DNA of 64,000 nucleotides from NCBI RefSeq assembly GCF_001945365.1, contig NZ_MSTQ01000019.1, positions 1 through 64,000 on the forward strand, read 5' to 3'. Origin of the DNA: Pseudomonas reinekei (GTDB lineage Bacteria > Pseudomonadota > Gammaproteobacteria > Pseudomonadales > Pseudomonadaceae). Positions 61,395-64,000 of this stretch are shown piece after piece (the stretch's first letter is position 1; each line of letters begins with the position of its first letter). The notes under the pieces are model-generated. The model did not search any database. It had not been told where the DNA came from and saw only the letters and a list, made by a program, of their open reading frames with translations. Position numbers and translations under genes: made by a program.

Positions 61395-61754
61395 TCAAGC
61401 CGCTTCCCCCAGGAGGAAGTGCTCGACCACGATGTGGGCGTCATGCAGGCGCTGGTAGTAGAGATTACGGGTGCAACCACTCTGAGCCAGACGCGCAGTC
61501 AAAGGCGCATCAGGCTGGAAGTAATGCACCTGGACCACCGTCATCAGCTCGGGATCCAGGCGTTTCTTCACGATCCGCTCGATGTCCAGAGAAGCCTCCA
61601 GCGGCACCCTGCTCCCACGCCTGCCTCGCACCAGCTGACCACCGCTCTCCATCATCATGGCGACCATGTTGCCACCTGAGTATCCAGCGGCCACTTCGTC
61701 GCTGTGCAGCTCCTGCGCCCATTGCTTGAGAGCCATATCGATCGCTTTAATCAT
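61395..61754 (-). CDS. Phage antitermination Q-like protein
   Basis: This 119-residue protein has a C-terminal helix-turn-helix-like part: LTARLAQSGCTRNLYYQRLHDAHIVVEHFL resembles the region of Q-type antiterminators that recognises the late promoter. The N-half has a Gly/Met/Arg linker (GGQLVRGRRGSR). Its start overlaps the end of the primase gene by eight bases, so it is co-expressed with replication, and it precedes the holin/terminase segment that it would be expected to switch on. Confidence 0.65.
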   Translation of the reverse strand: MIKAIDMALKQWAQELHSDEVAAGYSGGNMVAMMMESGGQLVRGRRGSRVPLEASLDIERIVKKRLDPELMTVVQVHYFQPDAPLTARLAQSGCTRNLYYQRLHDAHIVVEHFLLGEAA

Positions 61755-63966
61755 CGAAGCACGGCTCCTCGAACTCAGGTTGTTCCAGCGCCGGCGCCCT
61801 GCCCCAACCCTCAGGTTTCTTGTACGCCCAAGGCCGCTGGCCGCTCTTGCTCAAGGCGCCCAAACGGAACCGTCGCCAGCCCAGTCGATGGAGGATCGCT
61901 CCCACACGCATCTGCTCGGGTTTGCCCCAATGAGCGGGATCGAGCTTGAGCGCCTGACTCATCACCTCACTGCCGGTGGTGGTCTCGCCGATCTGCGACT
62001 CTTCCAGCCAGGTCAGGATTGGCGTTTCCCATTCGTCCACCACAAAGCGTTCGTCCTGTTCCTCGCTGAACATCGGCGCCTCCTCTCGCGTTACCCACCA
62101 GAGGTCACCGGCCTCAAAGCAGAACATCGCTTCAGCCCAGAGTTGGTCGCGGATCTCGCGCAACAACGCCACGTCGACCTTGGTACAGGCCACCGGCCAA
62201 TAACGTCGGTTGCCGGTGGCGTCCTTGAGGTACTCGTCCTGGTTGGTGGTGCCGACGAAAACACACTGGCGTGGCACGTCCAGCGTTCTGCGGCCATAGC
62301 TTTCGCGGTAGGTGTCAGTCGATGCCGAGAAAAACTGCTTGGCCTTGGTGCTCTCGGCCTTGTTGAAGCTGTCCAGCTCGCCCAGCTCAACAATCCACTT
62401 GCCACGGATTGCCTGAAAGCCGTCCTTGTCGCCGAGGGCAAACGGCGTGTCCATGAACCACTCACCGCCGAGCACGCTCATGGCAGTCGACTTACCGGCG
62501 CCTTGTACGCCTTCGAGGATCATCACCGAGTCAGCCTTGCAACCGGGCTTCATGACTCGCGCCACGGCCGAGATCATCCAGCGTTTGCCGACCTTGGACG
62601 TGTAGTCGGTTGTCTTCACACCCATGACATCCGTCAGCCAACGCTCCAGGCGCGGTACACGATCCCATTCGAGTTTTTTCAGGTACTCGCGCACCGGGTG
62701 AAACGCGTGGTCGTGGGCCACGACGCTGACAGCCTCGATGACGTGCGAGGACTTCACGCGCAGGTTGTACTGCTGCGCAAGCCACTTCATCACGCGCACG
62801 TCGTCGATGTCGGCCCACTCGCCGGTACCACCGCCATAAGGGGCGGCGCGTAACTTGACGATCTTCGAGCTGAAAGCGCAGTAGCTGATCACCCCGGCCC
62901 AGCGTTCGTCATGAGCCAGGATCAGTTCGACGTTCTGCATGTGCGCGATCAAGGCGCCGCTTTCACTGCGGGCGAGTTGATCTTTCCAGCCACCAGCCGC
63001 CGGTGGACGGACCACGGCCAGCACCTGACGACGCACGGCCTCCAAACCTTCGGCGACGTGCAGGTCGTTGAAGTCGGTCCACTTGTCCTGGCGCTCGACG
63101 GAGAAGATCGGCGCAACGACTTGGGCGCCGACGATCAGAGCAGCATTGCTGGCCTTCTCTTCACCTGGGTTCCAGGCATCGCCATTAGGCTTGGTGGTCT
63201 TCCAGTCGTCATCGCGGCAGATGATCAGCGGGCAACCGGCGAAGCGTTCGCGCATGACCTTGCACACGGCCAGCAGGTTGCCCGCATCGAAGGCCACCGC
63301 TACGGCGAGCGACGTCGCCATGTGCAGGCTGGCGCCGGTGGCGTAACCCTCACAGACCAGCACCGGTTCGCCCGGTACCGGATGCGGACCGAGCAGAAGA
63401 AAGGTGCCCTCCTTTGCCATCCCGTAAGGCCAGTAGGATTTGTCGCGACCGGTGTCTTCCTGCTTGTTCGGGAAGATCACCTGCAGGCCCATGATCTGAT
63501 CACGGGCGTTCTTCATTGGGACCAACACGGCACCGGTGCGCGGCGCGTAACGCACGTTGATGCCAACGATCTGTTTACGGTCCAGATAGTCGCTGCGCCC
63601 GGTGGTCGGCATACGCTCGAACAAACCCTGCGCCCTTTTCGCGGCCCGCCGCGCAGCGTTACTTGCGATTTCGGCGGCGCGGCGCTTGGCCTCTTCCTGG
63701 CGAGCGCGCATCACTTCGCGTTCTTCCGGCGACATGCGCCCGGCCTTGACCTTGATCCTCTGCGTCTCCCCCGAACGCCAATCACCGAAGGCGCCGAAGA
63801 TCAGCGTGTCGCCCTTCGCCGTGCGCTGCTCGTGGACCACGTACCAGCCGTTCTTTTCCTTGCCCTTGTCCTGCGATGTCTTGCAGCGGGTCAGCTTGCC
63901 GAACACCAGTGGTTGCGCTGGCTCCAGACCGTAATCGGCGAATTGGCCCAATACCTCATCGAGCAT
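61747..63966 (-). CDS. VapE/VirE-type phage primase-helicase
   Basis: This 739-residue protein has an N-terminal Toprim-like primase part with EPVLVCEGYATGASL near 200 and LIICRDDDWKTT near 245. A C-terminal SF3-like VirE/VapE ATPase follows, with Walker A EGVQGAGKSTAMS near 500, Walker B-like WIVELGELDSF near 530 and the sensor region FVGTTNQDEYL near 580. It would prime and unwind DNA for replication of the element. The ATG at 63966 lies 34 bases from the window end and gives a full-length protein. Integration and regulatory genes are expected to the right. Confidence 0.9.
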   Translation of the reverse strand: MLDEVLGQFADYGLEPAQPLVFGKLTRCKTSQDKGKEKNGWYVVHEQRTAKGDTLIFGAFGDWRSGETQRIKVKAGRMSPEEREVMRARQEEAKRRAAEIASNAARRAAKRAQGLFERMPTTGRSDYLDRKQIVGINVRYAPRTGAVLVPMKNARDQIMGLQVIFPNKQEDTGRDKSYWPYGMAKEGTFLLLGPHPVPGEPVLVCEGYATGASLHMATSLAVAVAFDAGNLLAVCKVMRERFAGCPLIICRDDDWKTTKPNGDAWNPGEEKASNAALIVGAQVVAPIFSVERQDKWTDFNDLHVAEGLEAVRRQVLAVVRPPAAGGWKDQLARSESGALIAHMQNVELILAHDERWAGVISYCAFSSKIVKLRAAPYGGGTGEWADIDDVRVMKWLAQQYNLRVKSSHVIEAVSVVAHDHAFHPVREYLKKLEWDRVPRLERWLTDVMGVKTTDYTSKVGKRWMISAVARVMKPGCKADSVMILEGVQGAGKSTAMSVLGGEWFMDTPFALGDKDGFQAIRGKWIVELGELDSFNKAESTKAKQFFSASTDTYRESYGRRTLDVPRQCVFVGTTNQDEYLKDATGNRRYWPVACTKVDVALLREIRDQLWAEAMFCFEAGDLWWVTREEAPMFSEEQDERFVVDEWETPILTWLEESQIGETTTGSEVMSQALKLDPAHWGKPEQMRVGAILHRLGWRRFRLGALSKSGQRPWAYKKPEGWGRAPALEQPEFEEPCFDD

Positions 63967-64000
63967 GCTGAATCCCCCGCTCAGAGAGGGATTGGCAACT

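Larger units (their letters stand above)
59577..64000 (-). mobile_element. Phage-derived or satellite module (left end, continues beyond window)
   Basis: All genes read minus and are phage functions in the order primase-helicase, antiterminator, repeat field, holin, probable cos region, terminase small subunit. The block ends abruptly against xdhC with no large terminase, head or tail genes. This is either a deleted prophage or a satellite of the kind that carries its own primase and small terminase. No attachment repeat could be identified with only one edge visible. Confidence 0.75.

Noticed and set aside
1..64000. CRISPR arrays
   Set aside because: No regularly spaced direct repeats of suitable length were seen on either strand.

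Overview
The window looks like a chromosome segment of a fluorescent-group Pseudomonas. Signs of this are the gene repertoire (DUF3509 protein, acireductone dioxygenase-like protein, aroC-prmB neighbourhood, L3 methyltransferase), GC-rich codon use, and many REP palindromes of the GTGGGAGCGAGC / GTGGCGAGGGAGC type between genes. The assignment comes from recognition of families and gene order, not from a database search.

Layout. (1) 1-27.4 kb is ordinary core genome. It opens with the 5' end of a group II intron sitting just behind a terminator. Then come small envelope and membrane proteins, tRNA-Ser(GGA), a crotonase, PlsC, CorA, a glutamine amidotransferase, a beta-oxidation pair (FadB/J-like and thiolase), a cytochrome c, a three-gene ATP-grasp / alpha-E / transglutaminase operon, RraB, an ankyrin protein, a FATP-type acyl-CoA synthetase, an acireductone dioxygenase homologue that has lost metal ligands, an MFS permease, aroC, prmB, an isochorismatase-like hydrolase and an Smr protein. 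(2) At about 27.52 kb the core order breaks inside folE: about ten codons of GTP cyclohydrolase I remain, then foreign sequence begins. 27.5-43.7 kb is AT-richer accessory DNA. It carries a lipoprotein with a frameshifted signal peptide, a LOTUS-domain fragment, an SDR with a substituted catalytic Tyr, an EmrAB-type efflux operon with a divergent TetR gene, a FlxA-like coiled-coil protein, a kinase/AAA/GAF/PAS/histidine kinase of about 1830 residues convergent with a receiver-only protein, and an IS3-family element beside an older IS3 remnant. (3) 43.7-45.7 kb returns to core-like composition (MBL-fold hydrolase, unknown protein). (4) 45.7-52.0 kb is a second AT-rich stretch: an orphan DUF4062 protein, then a compact unexplained cluster with a methyltransferase, a GRDP-like protein with a Cys-rich tail coupled to a GT4 glycosyltransferase, a convergent 2OG-Fe(II) oxygenase and a small protein. 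(5) 52.0-59.6 kb is core-like again: an MFS/AraC divergent pair and a periplasmic molybdenum dehydrogenase operon (2Fe-2S subunit, Tat-exported Moco subunit, tri-heme cytochrome, XdhC). (6) 59.6-64 kb is phage-derived, all on the minus strand: VapE-like primase-helicase, Q-like antiterminator, a field of TGGGAC repeats, holin, a probable cos region and terminase small subunit, abutting xdhC with no large terminase.

The most promising undescribed system is the 47.99-51.50 kb modification-enzyme cluster. Next are the giant kinase with its convergent receiver, the ligand-less acireductone dioxygenase, and the truncated phage or satellite module. No CRISPR array was seen.
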